Of a stretch of 64,000 bases of DNA, positions 7,671 to 15,764 are shown one piece after another. The stretch is from Stenotrophobium rhamnosiphilum (GTDB taxonomy: Bacteria; Pseudomonadota; Gammaproteobacteria; Nevskiales; Nevskiaceae). Below the pieces are notes generated by a model that made no database searches, was not told the DNA's origin, and was given only the letters and a program-made list of their open reading frames with translations. Each line of letters opens with the position of its first letter. Position 1 is the first letter of the stretch. The stretch spans positions 620,001 to 684,000 of the forward strand of contig NZ_QANS01000003.1 in NCBI RefSeq assembly GCF_003052265.1, read 5' to 3'. A program made the translations under genes and the position numbers.

Positions 7671-9311
7671 ATGGCTCACGCTCACCACGATCACGCAGAT
7701 CACGGACACGACGATCACGCGCACGGCCCCGATAAGGGCATCATGCGTTGGATCAAGACCACCAACCATAAAGATCTGGGTACCTTGTACCTGTTCTTCT
7801 CGTTCACCATGTTCTTCATCGGCGGCTTGATGTCGCTGGTGATCCGCGCTGAACTGTTCCACCCGGGCCTGCAGTTCGTTGATCCAGAACTGTTCAACCA
7901 GATGACCACCATGCACGCGCTGGTGATGATCTTCGGCGGCGTTATGCCGGGCTTCGTTGGCCTTGCGAACTGGATGGTGCCCATGATGATCGGCTGTTCA
8001 GATCTGGCGCTGCCTCGCGTTAACAACTGGGGCTTCTGGCTGCTGCCGTTCGCCTTCACCATGCTGATCTCGACCCTGTTTCTCCCAGGCGGCGCGCCTG
8101 CGGGTGGCTGGACGATGTATCCGCCCTTGGTTCTGCAAACGGGCGATGCATTCCCGCTGTTGATCTTCGCAGTTCACTTGATGGGTATCTCCTCGATCAC
8201 CGGCGCGATTAACGTCGTTGTGACGATTCTGAACATGCGCGCGCCCGGCATGTCGCTGCTGAAGATGCCGCTGTTCGTCTGGACCTGGCTGATCACCGCG
8301 TACCTGCTGATCGCAGTGATGCCAGTGCTCGCCGGCGCCGTGACGATGTTGCTGACCGACAAGTACTTCCACACCAGCTTCTTCTCGGCTGCAGGTGGTG
8401 GTGACCCGGTGATGTTCCAGCACATCTTCTGGTTCTTCGGCCACCCCGAGGTTTACATCATGATTCTGCCGGCGTTCGGTATTGTCAGCACGATCATCCC
8501 GACCTTCGCTCGCAAGACCTTGTTCGGTTACGACTCGATGGTGTACGCCACCGCGTCGATCGCATTCCTCTCGTTCATCGTTTGGGCGCACCACATGTTC
8601 ACCGTCGGCATGCCGCTGGCTGCTGAACTGTTCTTCATGTTCGCCACCATGCTGATCGCCGTGCCTACGGGCGTGAAGGTCTGCAACTGGATGGCCACGA
8701 TGTGGCGCGGTTCGATGACTTTCGAAACGCCGATGCTGTTCGCCATCGCGTTCGTGTTCCTCTTCACCATCGGCGGTTTCTCAGGCGTGATGCTCGCGCT
8801 CACACCTGTCGACTTCCAGTATCAGGACACCTACTTTGTTGTCGCTCACTTCCACTACGTGCTGGTGCCGGGCGCTGTGTTCTCGATCATCGCCGCTGTG
8901 TACTACTGGATCCCGAAATGGACTGGCCGCATGTACAGCGAAAGCGCTGGCAAGTGGCACTTCTGGCTGTCTGCAATCTTCATCAACCTGACCTTCTTCC
9001 CGCAGCACTTCGCGGGTCTGGCAGGCATGCAGCGTCGCGTTCCGGATTACGCCGTGCAGTTCACCGACATGAACGTGCTGTCGACCGTCGGTGCATTCGG
9101 TTTCTTCCTTGCTCAGTTCATCTTCATCTTCAACATGCTCGGTAGCTGCTACGGCTGGTTTGGCCGTCAGCGCAATCTGCCTGATCGTGTTTGGGAAGGT
9201 GCCAAGGGCTTCGAGTGGATCGTGCCTTCACCAGCGCCGTACCACACGTTTGAAGATCAGTATCCGCTGCCGGATGCTGAACTCAGCGTGCATCACGACG
9301 CCAAGCATTAA
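7671..9311 (+). CDS. coxA: Cytochrome c oxidase subunit I
   Basis: Catalytic subunit carrying heme a and the heme a3-CuB centre. FGHPEVYIMILP holds the CuB His and the cross-linked Tyr near residues 258-262. WAHHMFTVG gives the next two CuB histidines, and AHFHYVLVPG supplies the heme a3 and heme a ligands near 395. 546 residues and about twelve helices. A His/Asp-rich N-terminal tail (11 His in the first 20 residues) precedes the first helix. AGGAG lies 6 bp before the ATG. Second gene of the cox operon. Confidence 0.97.
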   Translation: MAHAHHDHADHGHDDHAHGPDKGIMRWIKTTNHKDLGTLYLFFSFTMFFIGGLMSLVIRAELFHPGLQFVDPELFNQMTTMHALVMIFGGVMPGFVGLANWMVPMMIGCSDLALPRVNNWGFWLLPFAFTMLISTLFLPGGAPAGGWTMYPPLVLQTGDAFPLLIFAVHLMGISSITGAINVVVTILNMRAPGMSLLKMPLFVWTWLITAYLLIAVMPVLAGAVTMLLTDKYFHTSFFSAAGGGDPVMFQHIFWFFGHPEVYIMILPAFGIVSTIIPTFARKTLFGYDSMVYATASIAFLSFIVWAHHMFTVGMPLAAELFFMFATMLIAVPTGVKVCNWMATMWRGSMTFETPMLFAIAFVFLFTIGGFSGVMLALTPVDFQYQDTYFVVAHFHYVLVPGAVFSIIAAVYYWIPKWTGRMYSESAGKWHFWLSAIFINLTFFPQHFAGLAGMQRRVPDYAVQFTDMNVLSTVGAFGFFLAQFIFIFNMLGSCYGWFGRQRNLPDRVWEGAKGFEWIVPSPAPYHTFEDQYPLPDAELSVHHDAKH

Positions 9312-9375
9312 TCCGACTTCAATCATGTCCCTGCGCTGCTAACGTGGCGCAGGGCATTTGAGTAGAGACAGACAC

Positions 9376-9516
9376 ATGACGACATCAGTAAAGCAGGGCG
9401 CCAAGACGGTAATGACTCCGGAATTGGCTAAGCGCAATGTCATTGTCGCGCTGGTTCATCTCGCGATTGTTCTGGGAATTCTCGGTGCCTTTTTTTGGTC
9501 CGTTAGCCACCGCTAA
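9376..9516 (+). CDS. Small single-helix protein of the cox operon (46 aa)
   Basis: MTTSVKQGAKTVMTPELAKR is followed by one hydrophobic helix (NVIVALVHLAIVLGILGAFF) and a short end WSVSHR. It sits between coxA and ctaG, and its stop overlaps the ctaG start (TAATG). Position and size match the 'cytochrome oxidase small assembly protein' annotated at this point in other proteobacterial cox operons. Function is not established; a role in assembly is inference from position. Confidence 0.8.
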   Translation: MTTSVKQGAKTVMTPELAKRNVIVALVHLAIVLGILGAFFWSVSHR

Positions 9517-10085
9517 TGACTGACGAGGGCAACCAGCAGCAAGAGAAGCGTCAGCATTTATCGCGACTGCTTCTGTTGGTCGCTGGCATGTTTGGGTTCG
9601 GCTTTTTGCTCGGACCGTTGTACACAGCAATTTGTGAAGCGACCGGTGTTAACGGTCGTATGAAGGTTGAAGCAAGTCAGGTGCAAGCCGGTGTTGTTGA
9701 TACCAGCCGCACGGTGACAGTGGAATTTGTAACAACGGTGAATGGAAGTCCGCTGTGGAAGTTTTCAGCTGAGCAGCCGAGCATCAAAGTGCATCCGGGC
9801 CAGTTGTACACAGTGAATTTCTACGCCAAGAACACGCAGAACATGGATTTGGTAGCGCAGGCGGTGCCGAACATTGCACCAGGATCTGCGGCGCCACATC
9901 TGAGAAAGACGGAATGTTTTTGCTTTAACCAACAGCCCTTCAAGGCCGGTGAAGAAAAACATATGCCGGTGAAGTTTATGTTGGACCCGGCGTTGCCGAA
10001 ATCGATTGATACGGTAACGTTGTCGTACACGTTTTTCGATGCGACGCATCTGGCCGCGCAAAGCGCTACCAAGCCTCGCAGTTAA
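9516..10085 (+). CDS. ctaG: Cytochrome c oxidase copper chaperone CtaG/Cox11
   Basis: Delivers copper to CuB of subunit I. One N-terminal membrane helix (about 16-40) is followed by a periplasmic immunoglobulin-like domain with the copper-binding ECFCFNQQ motif near residue 130. 189 residues, normal length. Translation is probably coupled to the preceding 46-residue peptide through the shared base of TAATG. Confidence 0.95.
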   Translation: MTDEGNQQQEKRQHLSRLLLLVAGMFGFGFLLGPLYTAICEATGVNGRMKVEASQVQAGVVDTSRTVTVEFVTTVNGSPLWKFSAEQPSIKVHPGQLYTVNFYAKNTQNMDLVAQAVPNIAPGSAAPHLRKTECFCFNQQPFKAGEEKHMPVKFMLDPALPKSIDTVTLSYTFFDATHLAAQSATKPRS

Positions 10086-10127
10086 GCTAAAAAAATTAAG
10101 TTAAATCAGATTTAAAGAGGGATAAAA

Positions 10128-11021
10128 ATGGCGAACCACGCTGCGGCTCCTGCCCACTCCGATAATCCACGCTATTTCGTGCCGGCGCCTAGCGCTTGGC
10201 CGTTCATGCTGACAATAGCGCTGGTCGCCATTGTTTATGGCTTTGGCGCTTTCCTTGAAGAACGCGCGATTCCGACTCAGCCGCTGATCATCGGTGGTTT
10301 TGTGCTGGCGATCTCCGTGATCTATCTCTGGTTCCGCGGCATTGCACGCGAGAGCGAAGGCGGCATGTACAGCGCGCAGGTTGATCGCACCTACCGTTGG
10401 GGCATGAGCTGGTTCATCTTCTCGGAAGTCATGTTCTTCGCTGCATTCTTCGGCGCACTGTTCTATGCACGCGAACTGTCGCTGCCTTGGCTCGCTGGTA
10501 TCGGCGCCAAAGAATCGACCAACGTGTTCCTGTGGCCGGGCTTCGAAAATGTTTGGCCTTCCAACGGTCCAGCAGCACTCGGTGGCAGCTTCAAAACCAT
10601 TCCTGCATTCGATGTGCCTTTGGTTAACACCATCATCCTGCTGACCTCCGGCGTCACCATCACCATGGCGCACCACGCGCTGAAAGAAGGCAAGCGCACC
10701 GCATGCATTCTGTGGATGTGGGCAACGGTTGCTCTTGGCGCTGGCTTCTTGTTCTTCCAGGCTGAAGAATATATTCACGCTTACACCGAACTGAACCTGA
10801 CGCTCGGATCGGGCATCTACGGCTCCACGTTCTTCATGCTTACCGGCTTCCACGGCATGCACGTGACGCTCGGTACGATCATGCTCGCCGTGATCACGAT
10901 GCGCCTGATGAAAGGCCACTTCAAACCAGACAGCCACTTCGGCTTTGAAGGCGTGGCTTGGTACTGGCACTTTGTGGACGTGGTATGGCTCGGTTTGTTT
11001 ATCGTTGTTTACTGGCTGTAA
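10128..11021 (+). CDS. coxC: Cytochrome c oxidase subunit III
   Basis: Seven-helix accessory subunit of the oxidase (297 residues). Recognisable are WGMSWFIFSEVMFFAAFFGA near residue 90, the LLTSGVTITMAHHA helix, FFQAEEY and the closing WYWHFVDVVWLGLF. AGAGGGA precedes the ATG by 7 bp. Last gene of the first cox transcript: an intrinsic terminator follows 20 bp later. Confidence 0.96.
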   Translation: MANHAAAPAHSDNPRYFVPAPSAWPFMLTIALVAIVYGFGAFLEERAIPTQPLIIGGFVLAISVIYLWFRGIARESEGGMYSAQVDRTYRWGMSWFIFSEVMFFAAFFGALFYARELSLPWLAGIGAKESTNVFLWPGFENVWPSNGPAALGGSFKTIPAFDVPLVNTIILLTSGVTITMAHHALKEGKRTACILWMWATVALGAGFLFFQAEEYIHAYTELNLTLGSGIYGSTFFMLTGFHGMHVTLGTIMLAVITMRLMKGHFKPDSHFGFEGVAWYWHFVDVVWLGLFIVVYWL

Positions 11022-11040
11022 AACAACGCGCAAGAAAATA

Positions 11041-11069
11041 AAAAGGGCGGCCAATGGCCGCCCTTTTTT
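11041..11069. terminator. Bidirectional intrinsic terminator after coxC
   Basis: Perfect 8 bp stem GGGCGGCC / GGCCGCCC, AAT loop, T6 on the plus strand and an A4 run on the other side. It can end coxC and the convergent DUF2909 gene. Confidence 0.9.
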
Positions 11070-11135
11070 GATGGGCAGGATGCCCGAATGTCGCGGGCGC
11101 AGGATGCGCAGGAGCGACACATTGTCATTTAAGGT

Positions 11136-11351
11136 TCAGTGCATTGAAGGCGCAGCGTGCGGATGAATCCAGCCCATGCTGTAGGCCACGACCACAAAGA
11201 TGACCAAGGTGACCGACAAGGCCACGCGCAGCTTGAGCAGCATCAGCGTGCGACGCTTGCTGCTTTCGTCCTTCACTAGAAAGAAGACGCTGCTGAATAA
11301 GGTGGCGAGGACCGCGAGAAGTAAGGCGATCACGACAATTTTGGTAAGCAT
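11136..11351 (-). CDS. Twin-transmembrane protein, DUF2909 family
   Basis: 71 residues with two hydrophobic helices separated by a basic loop (KDESSKRRT): residues about 3-25 and 38-60, ending GWIHPHAAPSMH. DUF2909 proteins are commonly encoded between coxC and surf1 in proteobacteria, as here, but on the opposite strand. The frame extends to a GTG at 11360; ATG 11351 is the likelier start. Role unknown; an oxidase-related one is inferred from conserved position. Confidence 0.75.
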   Translation of the reverse strand: MLTKIVVIALLLAVLATLFSSVFFLVKDESSKRRTLMLLKLRVALSVTLVIFVVVAYSMGWIHPHAAPSMH

Positions 11352-11549
11352 GGGCGTCACAGTGTCAGGCGGGCAGCGATGATAGCCCGATGATGGTTTG
11401 AACTGAACTTGTGTGATGCCTACGGCTCCAAGCGGGCAGATCGATTTAATGGAAACGATGCTGTTTTAATTGATTGTGCAATATTTAAATAAAATGTCAT
11501 TAACTCACAATCTGCAGGGCCGAATCATGGCCTGCGGGTGGCTGCGCTA

Positions 11550-12266
11550 ATGGCCCGCCGGCAATTTCGACCGCCGCTATGGGCTGTGCTGGGCATGGTG
11601 CCTGGGCTGGCTTTGCTGGTGTCGCTGGGAACCTGGCAGTTACATCGCGGACAAGACCGAGCCGCGATGCTGGCGCAGTACGCCAGCGCGGGAGAGCAGG
11701 CGGCAGTCGCATTCGACCCGCATCAGCCTGCAACCAAGCAGCCGGTGCATGTGCAATTGCGCGGACACTTTGAAGATCAACGCCAGCTCTTGCTCGACAA
11801 CCAATCCAATCAAAAGCGCCCAGGCTATGAAGTGCTAACGCCGCTGCGCTTGGCAGACGGCACCTTGCTGCTGGTCAACCGCGGCTGGATTCCGCAAAGC
11901 GGCACGCGCGATCAACCGCCATCGCCAGCTGCACCGCAGGGCGAGCAACAAATCAGTGGCTATTGGCACGCGCTGCCTGAACCCGGCATGCGCTTGGGCC
12001 AGCCCGCTTGCGAGAAGGCCACTCGTTTTCCGCAGATCGTGAATTATCCAAATGTCGCTGAGCTGCGCTGTACGCTCGGCGAAGCCGTACTCAATGGCGA
12101 TGTGTTGCTCGATGCCAACGTCGAAGGCGGCTTTGTCCGTGAATGGAATTTCGACAATGGCTTTCCGCCTTCCCGTCACTATGGTTACGCTGCGCAGTGG
12201 TACGCGCTGGCGTTAACGCTCATTGCCTTCTTCATCAAGCTGAACCTGAAACGATCTCATGACTGA
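11550..12266 (+). CDS. SURF1-family oxidase assembly factor
   Basis: Inner-membrane protein that helps insert heme a into subunit I. 238 residues with the SURF1 layout: an N-terminal helix (about 9-30) containing GTWQLHRGQ, a periplasmic domain with NRGWIP near residue 112, and a C-terminal helix beginning HYGYAAQWYALAL. ATG 11550 is preferred to the in-frame GTG at 11538. It overlaps the following gene by 8 bp. It starts a second cluster of assembly genes, divergent from DUF2909. Confidence 0.92.
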   Translation: MARRQFRPPLWAVLGMVPGLALLVSLGTWQLHRGQDRAAMLAQYASAGEQAAVAFDPHQPATKQPVHVQLRGHFEDQRQLLLDNQSNQKRPGYEVLTPLRLADGTLLLVNRGWIPQSGTRDQPPSPAAPQGEQQISGYWHALPEPGMRLGQPACEKATRFPQIVNYPNVAELRCTLGEAVLNGDVLLDANVEGGFVREWNFDNGFPPSRHYGYAAQWYALALTLIAFFIKLNLKRSHD

Positions 12267-12873
12267 ACCAACTGCTAATCGTCCTGCTACGCCCGGCCGC
12301 GGCCCGTTTCTATTGCTCGCTGCGCTGTTCTTTGTGCCGCTGTTTACGGCGTATGCGCTGTATTTCGTCTGGCCTGAATTCCGCCCCAAGAACACCACCA
12401 ACTACGGTGTATTGGTGGTGCCCGTGCACGCGCTGCCGGCGATGACCTTTACCGACGTAGATGGCAAAGCGCAGAGCGAGACGCTGTTCAAAGGCCACTG
12501 GAGCGTGGTCTATATGGCCGGTGCAAGCTGCGACAACGCCTGCGTTGCGCGCGTCATCATGGTTCGTCAGATTCGCCTGCTGCTGGCCAACGAGCGCTCA
12601 CGCGTAAAGCGCGTCTACATCACGGCCGACGCTAACGCGCTGCAGGCTGCGAAAACCCAGTTTGGTAGCGAGCAGCCTGATCTGGAGTATCTGGTCGATA
12701 GCGGCGCTGCTGGTAGCCGTGCAGCGGACGTATTCAAGCCGACGGATCCCAATGCCCTGTACCTGATCGATCCACTGGGCAACTGGTTCATGGTGTATCC
12801 GTCCAGCAAGGACGACTACAAGCTGATCCTCAAAGACATCAAACGCCTGCTCAAACTATCAATGATCGGCTAA
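12259..12873 (+). CDS. Sco/thioredoxin-fold-like membrane protein of the cox assembly cluster
   Basis: 204 residues. One N-terminal helix (about 18-38, entered from a Pro/Arg-rich tail) precedes a soluble domain with CDNAC near residue 92. That is a C-x3-C spacing like the copper motif of Sco proteins (CxxxC), followed by VYITAD and a LYLIDPLGNW segment typical of thioredoxin folds. It overlaps surf1 by 8 bp. No conventional scoI is in the window, so this may take the CuA-delivery or thiol-reductase place. The match to Sco is partial and the usual downstream His is not obvious. Confidence 0.65.
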   Translation: MTEPTANRPATPGRGPFLLLAALFFVPLFTAYALYFVWPEFRPKNTTNYGVLVVPVHALPAMTFTDVDGKAQSETLFKGHWSVVYMAGASCDNACVARVIMVRQIRLLLANERSRVKRVYITADANALQAAKTQFGSEQPDLEYLVDSGAAGSRAADVFKPTDPNALYLIDPLGNWFMVYPSSKDDYKLILKDIKRLLKLSMIG

Positions 12874-12931
12874 GCCGATGATCGGTTAAAATTCGCGCCC
12901 GCAACGCATCCGCCCCATATCGGTCACCGTC

Positions 12932-14005
12932 ATGCTTTGGTTCCGCCGCATTACCTCATTCGCCTTGGCGCTCTGTTTCGTCGTGATCGTGGTGGGCGCT
13001 TATGTGCGCTTATCCGACGCGGGTCTTGGCTGCCCTGATTGGCCCGGCTGTTACGGCCATCTTGGCGTGCCTGATGCACCGCATGAAGTGGCGCATGCCG
13101 AACAACAGTTCGCGCAGCCAGTTGAAGCGCATAAAGCGTGGAAAGAAATGTTCCACCGTTACATCGCATCCACACTCGGCGCATTGATTGTGCTGCTGGC
13201 CGTGATGAGCGTGTTCCTGCGCAAACAAGGTGTGCCGCGAGTGCTGCCCTGGTTGCTGGTTGGCGCGGTACTAATGCAAGGCGCACTCGGCGCATTCACC
13301 GTGCTGTGGAAAGTAAAACCGCTCACCGTCAGCGCGCACTTGTTGATGGGTTTAATGACCTTGTCGATGTTGCTGTGGCTGCGCTTGTCTCTCGCGTTTG
13401 CCAAGCCTGAAGAGTCGCCCGCAAGCGCCGATCGCGAACTGCGTAACGAGCGTCATGCTTGGAGCGCGATGCAGGAAAAAGGCAGCGCTGTATTGTCAGC
13501 TGTTGCGCCACGTGGATTGCGTCGATTCGCTGCGCTCGCAACCGTACTCGTCGTTTTGCAAATCTTTCTTGGCGGCTGGACCAGCAGCAACTACGCTGCG
13601 CTCGCATGTCCAGATTTCCCAACCTGTCACGGCAGTTACTTGCCTGAAACCGACATCAAAGAAGCGTTCACGATGTGGCGCGGTCTTGGCGTTAATTATG
13701 AAGGCGGCGTGCTCGATAATCGCGCGCGGGTGACCATTCATTATTTCCATCGTGTCGGCGCACTCGCCGTAACGATTACCTTGTTGGTGCTGGGCGCTTG
13801 GCTGCTGCTGCAAAAGCATCCCCTGTGGCGTCGACTCGGCGCAGTCGTCATTGCGGCGCTCGTGCTGCAAGTATTGCTCGGCATCACCATCGTTAAATTG
13901 CAGTTGCCTTTGTTCCTTGCGGATATGCATAACGCAGGCGCGGCACTATTGTTGATGACGATGGTGACGCTCAACTTCTTTGTGCGCAGGGCGGAGCAAC
14001 AGTGA
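12932..14005 (+). CDS. ctaA: Heme A synthase (CtaA/COX15)
   Basis: Eight-helix enzyme that oxidises the C8 methyl of heme O to give heme A. Conserved histidines sit in FHRYIAS, SAHLLMG, YFHRVGA and DMHNAGA. Two extracytoplasmic cysteine pairs (CPDWPGC near residue 34 and CPDFPTC near 230) mark the two homologous halves. 357 residues. Its stop overlaps the GTG start of ctaB by 4 bp (GTGA). Confidence 0.95.
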   Translation: MLWFRRITSFALALCFVVIVVGAYVRLSDAGLGCPDWPGCYGHLGVPDAPHEVAHAEQQFAQPVEAHKAWKEMFHRYIASTLGALIVLLAVMSVFLRKQGVPRVLPWLLVGAVLMQGALGAFTVLWKVKPLTVSAHLLMGLMTLSMLLWLRLSLAFAKPEESPASADRELRNERHAWSAMQEKGSAVLSAVAPRGLRRFAALATVLVVLQIFLGGWTSSNYAALACPDFPTCHGSYLPETDIKEAFTMWRGLGVNYEGGVLDNRARVTIHYFHRVGALAVTITLLVLGAWLLLQKHPLWRRLGAVVIAALVLQVLLGITIVKLQLPLFLADMHNAGAALLLMTMVTLNFFVRRAEQQ

Positions 14006-14892
14006 CAACAGTGGACACGCCCAAGCAGGCTTCACGCCTCCACGAGTATTACGAGCTGTGTAAGCCGCGCGTAGTCATGTTGATCGTGTTCACCGCGATC
14101 ATCGGTATGTTCCTCGCAGTGCCCGGTATGCCACCGTGGAGTGCGTTGATCTGGGGCACGGTCGGTATCACGCTGCAAGCTGCTGCGGCTGCTGCGGTGA
14201 ATCAAATCATTGATCGCAACGTTGACGCACGCATGGCGCGCACCTGCGGCCGTCCCTTGGTAACGGGCACGCTCGGCATGACCGAGTCGATTGCCTTCGC
14301 AACCATCATTGGCCTCATTGGTTTCGCAGTGCTGTGGTTCTTGGTCAATCCGCTCACCGCTGTGCTGACGCAGTTCACGCTGATTGGCTACGCCGGTATT
14401 TACACGCTGTATCTGAAACGCGCGACACCGCAGAACATTGTGATTGGTGGTGCGGCTGGTGCGGTTCCACCAGTGCTCGGTTGGGTTGCAGTAACAGGGC
14501 AGGTTGATCCGCATTCACTGCTGTTGTTCCTGATCATCTTCATCTGGACGCCGCCGCATTTCTGGGCGCTCGCCATCGAGCGTCGCGATGAATACGCTAA
14601 GGTTGATATCCCGATGCTGCCGGTTACACACGGAATCGAATACACACGTACGCAGGTTTTGCTCTACACCGTGCTCTTGCTGATCACGAGCATTCTGCCG
14701 TTTGTTTTTGGCATGAGTGGGCTGATTTATTTTGTTGGCGCGATGGTGTTGAGTTTGATCTTTTTGTACTACGCGATCTTGCTCAAGTTTGCGCCGAAGC
14801 CGGGTTTGCCGATGAAGACGTTCGGTTATTCGATTGTCTATCTGATGGGCATTTTCTCGCTGTTGTTGCTGGATCATTACGTCCGCTTTTAG
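14002..14892 (+). CDS. ctaB: Protoheme IX farnesyltransferase (heme O synthase)
   Basis: UbiA-superfamily membrane enzyme transferring farnesyl to heme b, the step before CtaA. The Asp motif NQIIDRNVDARMARTCGRP is near residue 70 and WTPPHFWALA near 180 is specific for heme O synthases. 296 residues. It starts with GTG overlapping the ctaA stop, so the two are coupled. It ends the cox assembly cluster; a long repeat-filled gap follows. Confidence 0.95.
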   Translation: MTTVDTPKQASRLHEYYELCKPRVVMLIVFTAIIGMFLAVPGMPPWSALIWGTVGITLQAAAAAAVNQIIDRNVDARMARTCGRPLVTGTLGMTESIAFATIIGLIGFAVLWFLVNPLTAVLTQFTLIGYAGIYTLYLKRATPQNIVIGGAAGAVPPVLGWVAVTGQVDPHSLLLFLIIFIWTPPHFWALAIERRDEYAKVDIPMLPVTHGIEYTRTQVLLYTVLLLITSILPFVFGMSGLIYFVGAMVLSLIFLYYAILLKFAPKPGLPMKTFGYSIVYLMGIFSLLLLDHYVRF

Positions 14893-14950
14893 CGGCCGTT
14901 TAGCTACTGCCTGCTCTTCTTTGCGGCGGCGTCTTTCGCGCTGAGGCGCG

Positions 14951-15194
14951 AGTGACTTTTCTTTGCGTGCCCAAAGAAAAGTAACCAAAAGAAAGGGCAC
15001 CCTGCGACTACGCCGGAACAAAAAGCGTTCCGGTTCCCTGCGCTTCTCGCACTGATCGGGGTGCGTGACAGGCCATCCATGGCCTGGCACGCACGCTCGC
15101 TCGGCTCCTGCCTCGCCCGACGCAAAGCGTCGGCAATATCCGATCAGTGCTGTGATGCTCGGCGTTGTCGAAGGGAACCCGGCAAAGCAAAGCC
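14951..15194 (+). repeat. Dispersed repeat element, copy A (forward)
   Basis: Starts with an inverted repeat AGTGACTTTTCTTTG...CAAAGAAAAGTAACC, then GGAACAAAAAGCGTTCC, GGTGCGTGACAGGCCATCC and a tail ...GATGCTCGGCG...CGAAGGG...GCAAAGC. The same blocks in the same order recur in reverse orientation at 15333-15580. Repeats beginning with CTTTTCTTTGG(C)..CAAAGAAAAGTAAC are, as I recall, scattered through Xanthomonadaceae-like genomes and give spurious ORFs in all frames. No gene is seen inside. Confidence 0.75.
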
Positions 15195-15332
15195 ACTTGT
15201 ACATCTCATTAGCTAGCGAGCGAATGTGCCGTGATGAAGTGATTGATGTGATCAAAAGTGCTGCAAACACTTTTACTGTTCTCAAGAACCGCTCAAGCCT
15301 TTGAGGAGATCCCCGCAACATTCACAGCAAGA

Positions 15333-15580
15333 GTCGCTTTGCTTTTGATGTCGGGCCCCTTCGGCAGCGCCGAGCATCGCAGGCTTGGTCGGTTAATAGC
15401 CGCGCGAATAGCGCGGGCGAAGGCAGGATGCCGAAGCGTGCGTGTCTGGACAGGGATGTCCTGTCACGCACCCAGGCCAAGACGAGAAGCACAGGGAATC
15501 GGAACGGTTTTTTGTTCCGACGCGTACGCAGGGTGTGTTTTCTTTGGTTACTTTCTTTGCACAAGCAAAGAAAGTAACTC
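15333..15580 (-). repeat. Dispersed repeat element, copy B (reverse)
   Basis: Read on the minus strand from 15580 it aligns block by block with copy A: GTTACTTTCTTTG..CAAAGAAAGTAACC, GGAACAAAAAACCGTTCC, GGGTGCGTGACAGGACATCC, CACGCACGCT and GATGCTCGGCG. The copies are clearly diverged, so this is not a recent duplication. The two face each other across about 140 bp. Confidence 0.75.
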
Positions 15581-15726
15581 GCACGGCGTGCGAAACACGT
15601 CACCTCAAAGAACAACAGACAGTAGCCTCGCGAAGCGTGTGCTGCACTTTAAGAGATTGCATCTCAGCGCGAACACCTCCGCTCCTGCGCATCCATGCGC
15701 CCGCGAAGGTACCGTACATCCTGTAC

Positions 15727-15752
15727 ATAAAATCGGCGCCGAAGCGCCGATT
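15727..15752 (-). terminator. Intrinsic terminator of rhlB
   Basis: On the minus strand the hairpin AATCGGCGC-TTCG-GCGCCGATT is followed by TTTA. The C(UUCG)G tetraloop adds stability. It begins 12 bp past the rhlB stop. Confidence 0.8.
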
Positions 15753-15764
15753 GATTAAAAGCTT

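Larger units (their letters stand above)
14893..15726. other. Long non-coding gap between ctaB and rhlB
   Basis: About 830 bp containing the two inverted repeat copies and nothing else I can support. ORFs of 60-270 codons exist in several frames, but they run through the repeats, change frame between the copies and show no recognisable domain. Confidence 0.7.

Noticed and set aside
10101-11120. A 339-codon ORF on the minus strand opposite coxC
   Set aside because: It is antisense to a gene with clear subunit III motifs, has shadow-like His/Arg/Gln-rich composition and no domain.
14515-15758. Several ORFs of 60-268 codons in the ctaB-rhlB gap
   Set aside because: They cross the repeat copies, overlap ctaB antisense or change frame between copies. 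They are translations of repeats, not genes.
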